From a bacterium (GTDB taxonomy: Bacteria > Campylobacterota > Campylobacteria > Campylobacterales > Sulfurimonadaceae), in contig JAHJEG010000047.1 in assembly GCA_018825665.1 (NCBI GenBank), forward strand, positions 1 through 54,739: 54,739 nt of DNA, in the 5' to 3' direction. The notes beneath the pieces were generated by a model. The model had not been told where the DNA came from, ran no database searches, and saw nothing but the letters and a program-made list of their open reading frames with translations. The translations under genes and the position numbers were made by a program. Of this stretch, positions 25,331-34,698 are shown piece after piece (position 1 is the first letter of the stretch; each line of letters opens with the position of its first letter).

Positions 25331-26614
25331 CTATTTCCTTAGAGCTTCTGCTATAAGCTCAATAGGGTTTTTAAATACGGTTTGAACACCTGCATTGCTC
25401 ATGGAGTTGTTTATCTGCATGCGACAGGCGCTGCACTCGGCTGTAACGATATCCGCTCCCGTATTTTCTATCATAGCCGCCTTTGGAACACCGGCTGCTT
25501 TTGCAAAATGATATTTTTCCGTCTGCATGGTAATACCGCCAAAACCGCAACAGGCATTCGGGTCACTCATCTCAACTATTTTATAGTTTTGACGAACCAG
25601 ATTTCTTGGTTCCTGATAAATCCCCTGCATCTTTCTTGCATGACAAGGGTCATGGTAGGTCACAATTTTCACATCTTTCTTTTTGGAAGCTAAAAGGTGC
25701 TCCAGGTGCGTATGGTGCTGGAGCCACTCTGTAGCCATAAATATTTTGCTTTTTATCTTTTTGGCTCGCTCATACCACTCCGGCTGGTCATGAAAATAAT
25801 GTTCGTAGTCGATTTTAAGCATGGCGCTGCAGGTAGCTTCTGGAACTATTATCGCCTCTATATCATCGCCGAAACTCTCAAAGTATTTGATATTGTGCTT
25901 GGCGTTTGCATCCACCGTATCAAAATCACCCGTAAAATATGCAGGTGCGGAACAGCATTTTTGGTCTTTTGCCAAAAACGCATCAATTTCCAAAGCCTTA
26001 AGTATCTCCAAAAGTCCATTCCCGATATCCACATAGTTATAATTCCCCAGACAACCTATAAAAATAGCTACTTTTCTTTTCCCGCCATTATTTATATTTT
26101 CCTCATGTGAATTTAAAAATGATGTTTTTCTAAGACTTGGCAACAATCTGTCTGTTTTTATCATCGGCAGATTCAGGCGTGAGTTCATGGAGTCGATCTC
26201 TGCTTTTATTTTAAATCCGCAGGTCTGAAATGTCCAGCCTAGTTTAAAAGCCAAATCATTCAGCCATCTGTGACGAAGAAGTAAGAAGAAGGCTTTTTTA
26301 TACCAGGCGATACCGAATTTTTTGGCTATGTCTGAGCGCACCTGCTCTATTATCATATCCGTAGGCAGTGCTTTTGGACATACGTCTACACAATTTGTAC
26401 ATAAAAAACAGCTCTCAAAAATATCTTTTGCATTTTTATCCAGCTCCAGTTTTCCCTTATGATACGCGCCAAGCAGATCTATAAAACCACGAGGAGAGGT
26501 TACCTCATCCGGGTTGACATTGTGTATAGTACACACGGGAATACACTTTCCGCACTTGACACAGGCATCCGAAATTTCACTAAAATTGAAAATATCTTCT
26601 GGTTTTACTGACAT
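25331..26614 (-). CDS. Fe-S/CCG-domain oxidoreductase (GlpC/HdrD-like)
   Basis: A 427-residue protein. Two 4Fe-4S motifs at the N-terminus (CVKCGKCIPVC and CFLCTNCVDVCP) are followed by two cysteine-rich CCG domains (CLGN...CCSAP and HDPCHARK...CCGFGG). This is the layout of GlpC, glycolate oxidase GlcF and heterodisulfide reductase-type electron carriers. No flavoprotein partner is next to it, so its electron donor is unknown. It sits two bases behind hemN and directly before lgt; Campylobacterota carry several such subunits. Confidence 0.88.
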   Translation of the reverse strand: MSVKPEDIFNFSEISDACVKCGKCIPVCTIHNVNPDEVTSPRGFIDLLGAYHKGKLELDKNAKDIFESCFLCTNCVDVCPKALPTDMIIEQVRSDIAKKFGIAWYKKAFFLLLRHRWLNDLAFKLGWTFQTCGFKIKAEIDSMNSRLNLPMIKTDRLLPSLRKTSFLNSHEENINNGGKRKVAIFIGCLGNYNYVDIGNGLLEILKALEIDAFLAKDQKCCSAPAYFTGDFDTVDANAKHNIKYFESFGDDIEAIIVPEATCSAMLKIDYEHYFHDQPEWYERAKKIKSKIFMATEWLQHHTHLEHLLASKKKDVKIVTYHDPCHARKMQGIYQEPRNLVRQNYKIVEMSDPNACCGFGGITMQTEKYHFAKAAGVPKAAMIENTGADIVTAECSACRMQINNSMSNAGVQTVFKNPIELIAEALRK

Positions 26615-26616
26615 AT

Positions 26617-27984
26617 CTACACCGTTTTAGAAAATGTTTTTGAACTTGCGGCATGGCGCTTCATATATGCATCAAAGGGCATTGCTATGTTGCGTATAAG
26701 CAAGGTTCCCGTTTCGCTGCACTCTATGTGCTCCTCATCCATGTGCAGGAGTTCTTCTTGCGCAAAAGGTTTAAGCGCTTCAATCGCGTCTGCAAAATAG
26801 CTTTTGAACTCTATGTTGAAGAGTTTTTCAAATCTTTTTATATCAAGCTTGAAATTGCTCATAAGCTCCATAATGACATACTGGCGTATCTGGTCATCCT
26901 CATTGAGGACAACTCCCCGCTCAAACGGAAGCTTGCCCGCATCTATGGCAGCTTCATACTCACTCATATCCTTGAAGTTTTGGGCATAGTAGTCCACACC
27001 CTCGCCTATAGATGTAAGTCCGACACCGATGAGATCAGCTCCGCCCTTTGTTGTATAGCCTTGGAAATTTCTATGCAGCTCACCTTTTTCTATCGCCTTG
27101 AAGAGTTCATCTTCAGGTTTTGCAAAATGGTCCATCCCTATCATCCTGTAGCCGTGTGAGGTCAGAAAATCTATAGTGTACTGCATGATGTGAAGCTTTT
27201 CGTCAGGAAGAGGAAGAGTTGTTTCATCTATCTTGCGCATAGTCTTTTTCAGCCATGGAACATGCGCATAATTAAAGACGGCAAATCTGTCCGGATTAAG
27301 TGTAAGGGCAAGGGCAAGTGTCTCTTTAAAAGTCTCCAGAGTCTGAAACGGCAAGCCGTAGATAAGGTCGACGTTGACGGAGACCATATTGTACTTTCTT
27401 GCCAGGTCCATTGCATTCTTGGTCATCTCATAAGGCTGCACACGGTGGACGGCCACTTGAACTTTTTCATTGAAGTCTTGAATACCGAAGCTCACGCGGT
27501 TGAATCCTGCCTCGCTCATCACCTTCATCTGCGCTTCGTCTATGTGTCTTGGGTCAATCTCACAGCTGACCTCGGCACCCTCTATAAAGTTTGGAAAAAA
27601 GGATTGTATCTCCTCAATAATTTCTTTGAGCTGGGGAGCACTGAAAAACGTAGGTGTCCCTCCGCCAAAGTGCATCTGAATCACTTTGCGATTGCAGTCA
27701 AGGTGTTTTGAGAGAATTTTCAGTTCTCTTTTTAAATACTCCATATAGCGGAGCATCTTGTCCTCTTTGGACGTAAAGACAACATTACAGCCGCAGAAAT
27801 AACAGGCATTTCTGCAAAACGGCAAATGAAAATAAAGGCTTAAGGGACGCGAAGCATCCTGCCCTTCGAGTTTTTTAAGATAAGTATCGTACTCGTAAGT
27901 GTCACTAAATTCTAATGCGGTAGGATAACTTGTATATCGGGGACCCGGTTTTGAGTACTTTGTAAATTTTGCAAAATCTAACAT
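26617..27984 (-). CDS. hemN: oxygen-independent coproporphyrinogen III oxidase
   Basis: A 455-residue radical SAM enzyme converting coproporphyrinogen III to protoporphyrinogen IX in haem synthesis. PGPRYTSYPTA at the N-terminus, the CRNACYFCGC cluster motif, FGGGTPTF and a SFGIQDF segment are typical; length matches E. coli HemN. The frame opens at 28011, but the family begins at the MLDFAKF methionine (27984). It supplies haem for the cytochromes and the cbb3 oxidase. It is the first gene of a four-gene minus-strand operon; TATGAT at 27998-28003 may be its -10 box. Confidence 0.95.
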   Translation of the reverse strand: MLDFAKFTKYSKPGPRYTSYPTALEFSDTYEYDTYLKKLEGQDASRPLSLYFHLPFCRNACYFCGCNVVFTSKEDKMLRYMEYLKRELKILSKHLDCNRKVIQMHFGGGTPTFFSAPQLKEIIEEIQSFFPNFIEGAEVSCEIDPRHIDEAQMKVMSEAGFNRVSFGIQDFNEKVQVAVHRVQPYEMTKNAMDLARKYNMVSVNVDLIYGLPFQTLETFKETLALALTLNPDRFAVFNYAHVPWLKKTMRKIDETTLPLPDEKLHIMQYTIDFLTSHGYRMIGMDHFAKPEDELFKAIEKGELHRNFQGYTTKGGADLIGVGLTSIGEGVDYYAQNFKDMSEYEAAIDAGKLPFERGVVLNEDDQIRQYVIMELMSNFKLDIKRFEKLFNIEFKSYFADAIEALKPFAQEELLHMDEEHIECSETGTLLIRNIAMPFDAYMKRHAASSKTFSKTV

Positions 27985-28119
27985 TTTAATCCATTTTATC
28001 ATATAGTTCAACCATCCTGAACTTGAGCGGAAAGGGCTGAATGTTTTAAGTTTTCAAATAGCGAAAAAATTGTTACGATTATCTCCAAAAAGTGTTGAAG
28101 AAGCGATTAATTTTTTTTA

Positions 28120-29127
28120 TTAGGAATATGTTTTAGAGAATAGTTTTATCAAATGCTCAATATACTTGCTGCTGAGCTTCTCTTTATACTCTTTTTTCAT
28201 TACTTTAAGTGTCTCAAATGCATTCTTTTTGTCATGAAAACTTCTTTCACTCGTCATAGCGTCAAAGATATCGCATACGGTTATTATCTGGGTAAAATTG
28301 GAGATCCGCTGCCCTTTTAGTCCATCGGGATACCCTGTTCCATCCAAATATTCATGATGATGCAAGATAGCATCCAAAATGCTTGTATCGTTTATTTTCA
28401 TCTCCTGTGCCATTGAATAGCTTGAAAATGAGTGCGTTTTGATATACTCATACTCACTGCTTCTGAGCTTGCCCCTTTTTTCATAAAGAGTACTGTCTAT
28501 ATCCCTTTTTCCTATATCATGCAAAAGTGCGGCTTTGCCGAGCAGCTTCATCTGCAGTATGGAATATTGAAGATGATTTGCAAGCCCCAGCGACAAAACC
28601 ATCACATTCGTACAATGGAATTCATGCCTGTTTTTACGACAGAGAATATCAAGCGTTGCATGAAAGACAGAAGCATCTTTTTTAAGAGATAAAATATATG
28701 CCCTAATCAATTCGTCGATACACTCCTGATTGATATCAGCTCCGGCATCAAAAAATTTCTTCATCACTTCTGCAATACTGAAATAAATCACCTTTGCATT
28801 TTCCTCGACATTATCCTTCTGCTCAAAATAACCCGATGCGATTTCATCGCAGTCTATGACAACATTTTCAACAATGAGTTCATCCTCATCACGCGCAACC
28901 AACTTGAGGTACTTCTCATGCTCAGTGGATTTTACGTAATGACTATCCGTATTTTTAAGCAGTTTGACATCCTGCTCGCTTATCAATGTCCCTGCGGAGA
29001 TGATAATCACAAAATCTTTGAATCTTTGCACATAACAGTCAAATTCCAGAGTGTCACCGACTTTTATATACGATACATTTATCGGTTTATATGAATCCGT
29101 AATCGCGACCTGTGTTATTTTTTTCAT
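28120..29127 (-). CDS. HD-GYP c-di-GMP phosphodiesterase
   Basis: A 335-residue cytoplasmic protein. The N-terminal part (about 1-75) is a beta-rich region like DUF3391, and the C-terminal domain is HD-GYP with HD at 203-204 (LLHDIGKRD), HHHEYLDGTGYP with GYP at 265-267, and the SERSFH segment. All metal and substrate motifs look intact, so hydrolysis of c-di-GMP is likely. It lies 16 bases behind the MsbA-like exporter gene. With the GGDEF-EAL protein at 3.5 kb the window holds two c-di-GMP enzymes. Confidence 0.93.
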   Translation of the reverse strand: MKKITQVAITDSYKPINVSYIKVGDTLEFDCYVQRFKDFVIIISAGTLISEQDVKLLKNTDSHYVKSTEHEKYLKLVARDEDELIVENVVIDCDEIASGYFEQKDNVEENAKVIYFSIAEVMKKFFDAGADINQECIDELIRAYILSLKKDASVFHATLDILCRKNRHEFHCTNVMVLSLGLANHLQYSILQMKLLGKAALLHDIGKRDIDSTLYEKRGKLRSSEYEYIKTHSFSSYSMAQEMKINDTSILDAILHHHEYLDGTGYPDGLKGQRISNFTQIITVCDIFDAMTSERSFHDKKNAFETLKVMKKEYKEKLSSKYIEHLIKLFSKTYS

Positions 29128-29143
29128 TTATCTTCCGCTCTTT

Positions 29144-30853
29144 TTATTTGTCAAATTTTCCTGCCAATCTTTTATAGACATCCGAGCTTGCCAATAATTG
29201 CGCATGATTTCCACATGCCACAATCATCCCTTTTTGCATGACGAGTATTTTGTCCGCATGTTCAATCGTACTGAGTCTGTGGGCAATCGTTATGGTAATC
29301 TTATCTTTTGTATATTCATCGAGAGCTTTTTGTATCCTTTTTTCACTTTCATTATCCAGGGCAGATGTCGCCTCGTCAAAAAGCAGAAGGGACGAGTGCT
29401 TGTAAATCGCTCTGGCAATCGCTATACGCTGGCGCTGACCGCCGGAGAGATTTGTTCCGAATTCATCCATATTCGTGTAGATGCCATCATCAAGCGAAGA
29501 GACAAAAGAGCTTGCATCCGCCAATCTTAAAGCTTCATACACTTTTTCTTCATCAATCTCCTGTCCATAAGCCACATTCGCGGCAAGAGTATCCTGAAAG
29601 ATATAAATTCTTTGCGAGACCAGGGATATATGATGCTTTAGAGATACCTGATTAAATTCTTTGATATCTGTTTTATTGATCAGGACCTGCCCCTTGTCGG
29701 GATCATAAAATCGAAGAAGCATATTTATAAATGTAGATTTTCCCCCTCCGCTATCCCCGACCAAAGCTATATTCTCTCCCTGGTTTATCTCAATATTCAC
29801 ATCTTTTAGGGCATACGAATCCAAATATCTGAGAGTGACGTCTTTAAATTCCACATGCCGGATATTTTCTTCCAAAAGTTTTGTGCCATCCTTTATGCGG
29901 CTTCTTGTATCTAAAATCTCAAATACTCTCTCGCTCGCGGCAACTGCGTCCTGAATCTTCGAATAAATCGATCCTATGCGGCGGATCGGCTGAAACACAA
30001 GTCCGACAGCCGTCAAAAATGCCGTAAACTCCCCCACACTCATTTTACCGTCATACACTTCCCGTCCGCCGACAAAGATAACTGCAGCAAGACCTGCCGC
30101 CCCGATAATCTCCATCATAGGAGATACGATCTCTCCGACATAGACCGACTTCATATTGATCTTGAAAAACTGCCAATTCTGTACGCTGAAACGCTCTAGT
30201 TCATATTTTTCCGTGGCATTTGCCTTGATAATCTCGGAATTGTTGAACACCTCCGTGAGTCGGGTCACAACATCGGCATTCTTTGCCTGTGAACGGTGCG
30301 AATATTTTTTAAGTTTTTTGGCGATAAAGATAAGGGGATAAATCACAAGAGGCACAACAATCAGTGAGTAAAAAGCCAAAGTAGCATTTAAATACACGAC
30401 ATAGCCTATAAGCGCCGCCACGGTCAAGCTCTCACGAAACAGTTCGGGGAGCATATTTGAGACAAAATACTGGATCCTGTTTATATCGTTCGTAACACGG
30501 GAGATAAGCTCTCCGCTGCGGTTAAGATACAAAAATGTCATATCCAGGTTTATGATCTTATCCAGCAGCATCTCACGAAACCTGCTGACAATATGCTGAC
30601 CGATATAGTTCATATAGACCGACTGAACATAACGCCCGATGGCCTTAAAAAAATAGATGCCGATAAGCCCGAAGGGGATAAGATAAAGCATCTCCTCTTT
30701 GCGGGCGATAAACATCTCATCCATCAAAGGTTTCATGATATGTGCAGTTGCTGCCGTAGCACTTACAGTCAATAGTATTCCGATAAGCACTAAAAAATAT
30801 TGTACTTTATACTCTTTTATATAGGGCCAATAACGTTTAAAAATTTTATTCAA
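29144..30853 (-). CDS. msbA: ABC exporter, MsbA-like
   Basis: A 569-residue half-transporter: six transmembrane helices (to about 310), then the ATPase with Walker A GDSGGGKST (366-374), signature LSGGQ (469-473), Walker B LLLFDEATSALD and the switch histidine in IAHRLST. Size and closeness to LPS genes suggest lipid A-core flipping, but a peptide or other lipid substrate cannot be excluded. Two CCACATGCC copies fall in the gene. Confidence 0.85.
   Translation of the reverse strand: MNKIFKRYWPYIKEYKVQYFLVLIGILLTVSATAATAHIMKPLMDEMFIARKEEMLYLIPFGLIGIYFFKAIGRYVQSVYMNYIGQHIVSRFREMLLDKIINLDMTFLYLNRSGELISRVTNDINRIQYFVSNMLPELFRESLTVAALIGYVVYLNATLAFYSLIVVPLVIYPLIFIAKKLKKYSHRSQAKNADVVTRLTEVFNNSEIIKANATEKYELERFSVQNWQFFKINMKSVYVGEIVSPMMEIIGAAGLAAVIFVGGREVYDGKMSVGEFTAFLTAVGLVFQPIRRIGSIYSKIQDAVAASERVFEILDTRSRIKDGTKLLEENIRHVEFKDVTLRYLDSYALKDVNIEINQGENIALVGDSGGGKSTFINMLLRFYDPDKGQVLINKTDIKEFNQVSLKHHISLVSQRIYIFQDTLAANVAYGQEIDEEKVYEALRLADASSFVSSLDDGIYTNMDEFGTNLSGGQRQRIAIARAIYKHSSLLLFDEATSALDNESEKRIQKALDEYTKDKITITIAHRLSTIEHADKILVMQKGMIVACGNHAQLLASSDVYKRLAGKFDK
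29211..29219 (+). repeat. CCACATGCC copy 12
   Basis: In the exporter gene, antisense, Ala-Cys-Gly; first copy after a 7.7-kb gap. Confidence 0.85.
29851..29859 (+). repeat. CCACATGCC copy 13
   Basis: In the exporter gene, antisense; coding strand reads His-Val within IRHVEF. Confidence 0.85.
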
Positions 30854-30873
30854 ATATCTTCCTGCTTCGATGT

Positions 30874-32856
30874 CTATTTATGAGATTGTACCAAATACTC
30901 TGTAACTGCGAGCGTCGCCTTGTAATATTCCTGACATTTTTTTTGCTCGTCACTCACAGCTTTGGTATCTTTAAATCCGCCGTCTTTTGCCATTATAACA
31001 CCTGCATCATTAAAGCCGCAATGTAGAGCCGATTTATCCAGCAAAGAAGTGCCGATGGCTGTATAATCTTGGTCATAGAGGCTCAGATTGTAAAGCGTAG
31101 GAAAGATATCTTTATGAGAGGAGGCCAGGCTCGTGTCTATTGCTTCTTTTGGTTTTAAATCTTCGGGCATGTAGATGTAAAAGGGAACCTTTTTCGTTTG
31201 CGTATAATGGTCGTCGTAGCGCATAATTCCCTCAACCGTGTTATTGTCTGCAGTTATTGCCACAAATGTATCTTTTGAAAGTTTGGAACCCTTCACCTCG
31301 TCCAAAAATTTTCCTGCCATATCAAGGGCATAGGCGTAATCTTTAAATCTTTGTGAGGCCAAATCCAAATCGCCTGTGATATGTTCTTTTAAATCTTGTG
31401 ACATTTTCAGAGAGTTGGATTGATAGTCGCCTGGGACGGTGTATGGGGGATGATTGTTTGTTGTCAGAATAAATATAAACTGGGGCTTTGTGGCATTTTT
31501 GAGCTTTTCATAAACGTAATTATACACATACCCGTCAAATATGCCCCAATCATGGGAAATCGACTTGGCATCCCTGCCTAAAGCGCTCGCAATGCTTGCC
31601 TTGCCCTCAACTTTCTCAAAGCCCTGTCTTGAGACAAAACTGCCGATATTCCTCCATGAAAGGTCACCGCCATAGACAAAACTCGTCTCATATCCTGCAT
31701 CCTGATACACCTTTGCCGAGGCTTGCTTAAAGGAGGTATTAAGATATTCGCTCTGAGCAAAAGAGGTTGAATTCGGGCGGGCCGTAATATTTAAGAGAAC
31801 CGGTTCCAAAGAAACGATGGTACCGTTGGAGCTTGAGATAAAATTTGTAAAAAGCGTATCCTCTTTAAAATGTTTTTCAAGCCTGCCCATAATATTGAAA
31901 CTCTCACTTTGATACGCAAGCACAGGCATGCCAAAACTCTCAACCATCACAAGGACAACATGGGGATTTCTTTTGTAGAGCATTTCATTTTTAGAGGTTT
32001 TATATCTGAGATTGTTGAGCAGATTGACTCTGTCTATATCTTTGTTTGCGGTATGTATCTCAAAGGCTTTATCAATCTTTGAGGCGAAGCCCGATTGTTT
32101 AATCAAGTCATACTTTCCCGATTTACTCTTTGCATACTGCTCGTACGAGTTGAGCATGGCGTATCCCGCTGTTTGGGGCAGTTTGTTTATAAACGGGTCG
32201 GCACTCACATCGGGGATATCTTTTGCAAGCGGGAAAAGACCTACAGAACCGCGCCCTACAAGTCCTACAAGAGCGATAACCGCCAAAAAGAACAAGGCCT
32301 GTTTTGCAAGGTTATAGGTGGCCAAAGAAGTTTCTCTTTGTTTGAGTATTTTAAAGATAAGCGTATATAAAAATGTAAAAAATGCGGCGACCATAAAAAA
32401 CAGCAATGCTACATTGTAGTTCGCCAAGGCTGTGTGTATCAAAGCCTCCGTATCATCATCAAAGACACCGAATATCATAAGGGTAGAGTGTTCCGCAAAA
32501 TAGGAAAAATAAGTCAGATCCGCAAAGGTCAGGAAGAATAAAACAGTAAAGAAGAAAACAAAATAGATTCTGAAAAACGGGTAAAGATATTTCTGGATAA
32601 ATCTCAGATTTAAGACCCAGACCAGAAAAACGATAAGTACCGCCAGAGAGAAAACATAGGCCAATACACTGGCATCAAGCCTCATTCCAAGCCAAAACGT
32701 GTTTATAAGCTCCATCATCGTGTACACGGATGAAGAGCCGTAGTTCAAAAACAGGTACACCCTAAAGGCGGACATAATCGTCAAAACGACCAGAAACAAT
32801 CTTAAAAACGAAACAAGTAAACGGACCAAAAAGGTAAAATGTTGATATTTATGCAT
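30874..32856 (-). CDS. LTA synthase/MdoB-like sulfatase-fold protein (paralogue 1)
   Basis: About 660 residues: five transmembrane helices (to about residue 200) and a periplasmic alkaline-phosphatase-superfamily domain. VVLVMVESFG carries the metal glutamate, SSNGTIVSLE the likely threonine nucleophile, and TTNNHPPYTVP and TADNNT later metal sites. Such enzymes move phosphoglycerol or phosphoethanolamine onto glycans or lipids; the substrate is unknown. The ATG at 32856 is the only methionine before the first helix; no ribosome site is visible and a TATAAT ends five bases upstream. A paralogue lies at 43867-45780. Confidence 0.88.
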   Translation of the reverse strand: MHKYQHFTFLVRLLVSFLRLFLVVLTIMSAFRVYLFLNYGSSSVYTMMELINTFWLGMRLDASVLAYVFSLAVLIVFLVWVLNLRFIQKYLYPFFRIYFVFFFTVLFFLTFADLTYFSYFAEHSTLMIFGVFDDDTEALIHTALANYNVALLFFMVAAFFTFLYTLIFKILKQRETSLATYNLAKQALFFLAVIALVGLVGRGSVGLFPLAKDIPDVSADPFINKLPQTAGYAMLNSYEQYAKSKSGKYDLIKQSGFASKIDKAFEIHTANKDIDRVNLLNNLRYKTSKNEMLYKRNPHVVLVMVESFGMPVLAYQSESFNIMGRLEKHFKEDTLFTNFISSSNGTIVSLEPVLLNITARPNSTSFAQSEYLNTSFKQASAKVYQDAGYETSFVYGGDLSWRNIGSFVSRQGFEKVEGKASIASALGRDAKSISHDWGIFDGYVYNYVYEKLKNATKPQFIFILTTNNHPPYTVPGDYQSNSLKMSQDLKEHITGDLDLASQRFKDYAYALDMAGKFLDEVKGSKLSKDTFVAITADNNTVEGIMRYDDHYTQTKKVPFYIYMPEDLKPKEAIDTSLASSHKDIFPTLYNLSLYDQDYTAIGTSLLDKSALHCGFNDAGVIMAKDGGFKDTKAVSDEQKKCQEYYKATLAVTEYLVQSHK

Positions 32857-32861
32857 ACACA

Positions 32862-32867
32862 ATTATA
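32862..32867 (-). promoter_or_regulatory. -10 box five bases before an ATG (possible leaderless mRNA)
   Basis: TATAAT on the minus strand ends five bases before the ATG at 32856, the same GAG-TATAAT layout as at 21953. Confidence 0.45.
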
Positions 32868-32889
32868 CTCTTTTTAATCATTTTTTTTG

Positions 32890-32895
32890 TAGAAT
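32890..32895 (+). promoter_or_regulatory. -10 box of the UXS-like gene
   Basis: TAGAAT after a T-run, about 26 bases before the ATG at 32922, in the 65-base divergent region. Confidence 0.45.
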
Positions 32896-32921
32896 GACTG
32901 ACTTAATTAAAATGGAATATA

Positions 32922-33857
32922 ATGAAAAAACGCATATTGGTAACGGGTGGAGCTGGTTTTGTTGGGAGTCATCTGTGCAGAAGACTTTTAAACGAAGGCA
33001 ATGAAGTGATATGTCTGGACAGTTTTTTTACAGGTGCAAAAGAAAATATCATCGATATGATGTCTCATCCTTATTTTGAACTGGTTCGCCATGACGTACA
33101 ACAGCCGATTTTACTTGAAGTGGACGAGATTTACAATCTTGCCTGCCCCGCTTCTCCTCCATACTACCAATTTGACCCCGTAGCAACAACGAGAACCTCC
33201 GTCTTGGGTGCTATCCATATGCTTGATATCGCCAGAAAATGCAAGGCGAAGATACTTCAGGCAAGTACGAGCGAAGTATACGGGGATCCGGAAGTGCATC
33301 CGCAGCCCGAAAGCTATAGAGGAAGTGTAAGCACAACCGGTATACGCGCCTGTTATGATGAGGGCAAAAGATGTGCTGAGACACTCTTTTTCGATTACCA
33401 GAGACAATACGGCGTAGAGATAAAAGTTATCAGGATCTTTAACACCTACGGTCCGTATATGAACCCCCATGACGGCAGAGTTGTAAGCAACTTTATCGTC
33501 CAGGCGCTCAAGGGTGAGGATATCACCATGTATGGCGATGGAAAACAGACAAGAAGTTTTCAGTATATCGATGATCTCATAGACGGGATGATAAGACTTA
33601 TGAATTCCAGAGACGGATTTACAGGTCCCGTCAATGTCGGGAATCCGGGGGAATTTACAATGCTTGAACTTGCCCAAAAAGTGATAGAACTCACCGGGAG
33701 CAAAAGTGAGATCAGATTTTTTCCTCTCCCTCAGGATGACCCGCTTCAAAGACAACCCGACATCACCATGGCAAAAAAAGAGCTGGGCTGGGAACCTCAT
33801 GTGGATCTTGAGGATGGCTTAAAAAGCACTATTGAGTATTTTAGGACAATAATATAA
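32922..33857 (+). CDS. UDP-glucuronate decarboxylase-like (UXS family)
   Basis: A 311-residue extended short-chain dehydrogenase. NAD loop GGAGFVG (9-15), substrate segment [12 protein letters not shown] with the DPV stretch after it, catalytic STSEVYGD and Tyr145-x3-Lys149 in ACYDEGKR. The closest family is UDP-xylose synthase, which converts UDP-glucuronate to UDP-xylose through a 4-keto intermediate. This predicts a pentose in the LPS or capsule. No UDP-glucose dehydrogenase is in the window. Confidence 0.9.
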   Translation: MKKRILVTGGAGFVGSHLCRRLLNEGNEVICLDSFFTGAKENIIDMMSHPYFELVRHDVQQPILLEVDEIYNLACPASPPYYQFDPVATTRTSVLGAIHMLDIARKCKAKILQASTSEVYGDPEVHPQPESYRGSVSTTGIRACYDEGKRCAETLFFDYQRQYGVEIKVIRIFNTYGPYMNPHDGRVVSNFIVQALKGEDITMYGDGKQTRSFQYIDDLIDGMIRLMNSRDGFTGPVNVGNPGEFTMLELAQKVIELTGSKSEIRFFPLPQDDPLQRQPDITMAKKELGWEPHVDLEDGLKSTIEYFRTII

Positions 33858-33861
33858 ACGC

Positions 33862-34698
33862 TTAAGATGCATCGTTTATTTTTGTCATCCCCTCTTTACA
33901 AAAATATTCGTTCTTTTTTTGTTTTTTCAACATTAGCTCAAAGTTTTTTCTATGCGCTTCTCTTCTGTCTTTTCTTGAGTGATTCAGATGTATAAGATTT
34001 GCTGCATATTTGCAGGACTTGTTCTCTACACCTATAGCGTTTAAGCGCCATTCTACATCTACATCATCTGCGACATCACCGCTGGGATAGGACGTATCAA
34101 AGCCGTTTATTTTTATCATATCCTCTTTAAAGGCTGAAAAATTACATCCGACCAATCTCTTTTTCTTATCCAACACTCTAATAAGCCCTCTGTAAAAAAA
34201 ACTTTGGGGAAACAGATATAAGCCCTGCTCTATGTGTCTGGCTCCATCTTTTTTGAACCTGCCCCAGAATCCAAAGAAGTTATTTTCAATATCCTGAACC
34301 CTTATCTCTTTGTCTCTGAGTTGTTTGCTGAGTGCATCACCCGTATTCACCCGTCTTCCGCAAAGAACTCTATTCTTTTCGCTCAAGAGCACATGGGCTT
34401 GCACAAATGTGCTGTAAGGGAGACAGTCACCGTCGAAAAATATAAGATACTCCCCTTTGGCAAGCTCTATCGCCCCGTTTAGGGCCTTTGCCTTTCTCCA
34501 CCCTTTATCTTCGTGAGAAAAATGTTTTATTGTATATTCAGCCTTATACTCGGCCAGGAAATTTTTGACTTCCTCCGAATCGTCGTCTTCGGCTATCACT
34601 ACTTCAAAGTCTTTGCAGCTCTGAAGTTTTAGGGCATCGAGAATCAACTCCAGAGCCTCTACATCCTTGTATGTTGGAATGATGAGAGAGACAAACAC
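33862..34698 (-). CDS. family 2 glycosyltransferase
   Basis: A 278-residue GT2 enzyme with LIIPTYKD at the start, the metal-binding DGD in FFDGDCLP, and a C-terminal galactosyltransferase-like part (ADDVDVEWRL). Cytoplasmic face, LPS core or O-chain sugar transfer; donor and acceptor unknown. Its start overlaps the end of the upstream GT4 gene by one base, in a three-gene glycosyltransferase operon. Confidence 0.88.
   Translation of the reverse strand: MFVSLIIPTYKDVEALELILDALKLQSCKDFEVVIAEDDDSEEVKNFLAEYKAEYTIKHFSHEDKGWRKAKALNGAIELAKGEYLIFFDGDCLPYSTFVQAHVLLSEKNRVLCGRRVNTGDALSKQLRDKEIRVQDIENNFFGFWGRFKKDGARHIEQGLYLFPQSFFYRGLIRVLDKKKRLVGCNFSAFKEDMIKINGFDTSYPSGDVADDVDVEWRLNAIGVENKSCKYAANLIHLNHSRKDRREAHRKNFELMLKKQKKNEYFCKEGMTKINDAS

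Noticed and set aside
33111-33800. 229-residue minus-strand open frame opposite the UXS-like gene
   Set aside because: Shadow of a strongly conserved gene, with no ribosome site or family features.
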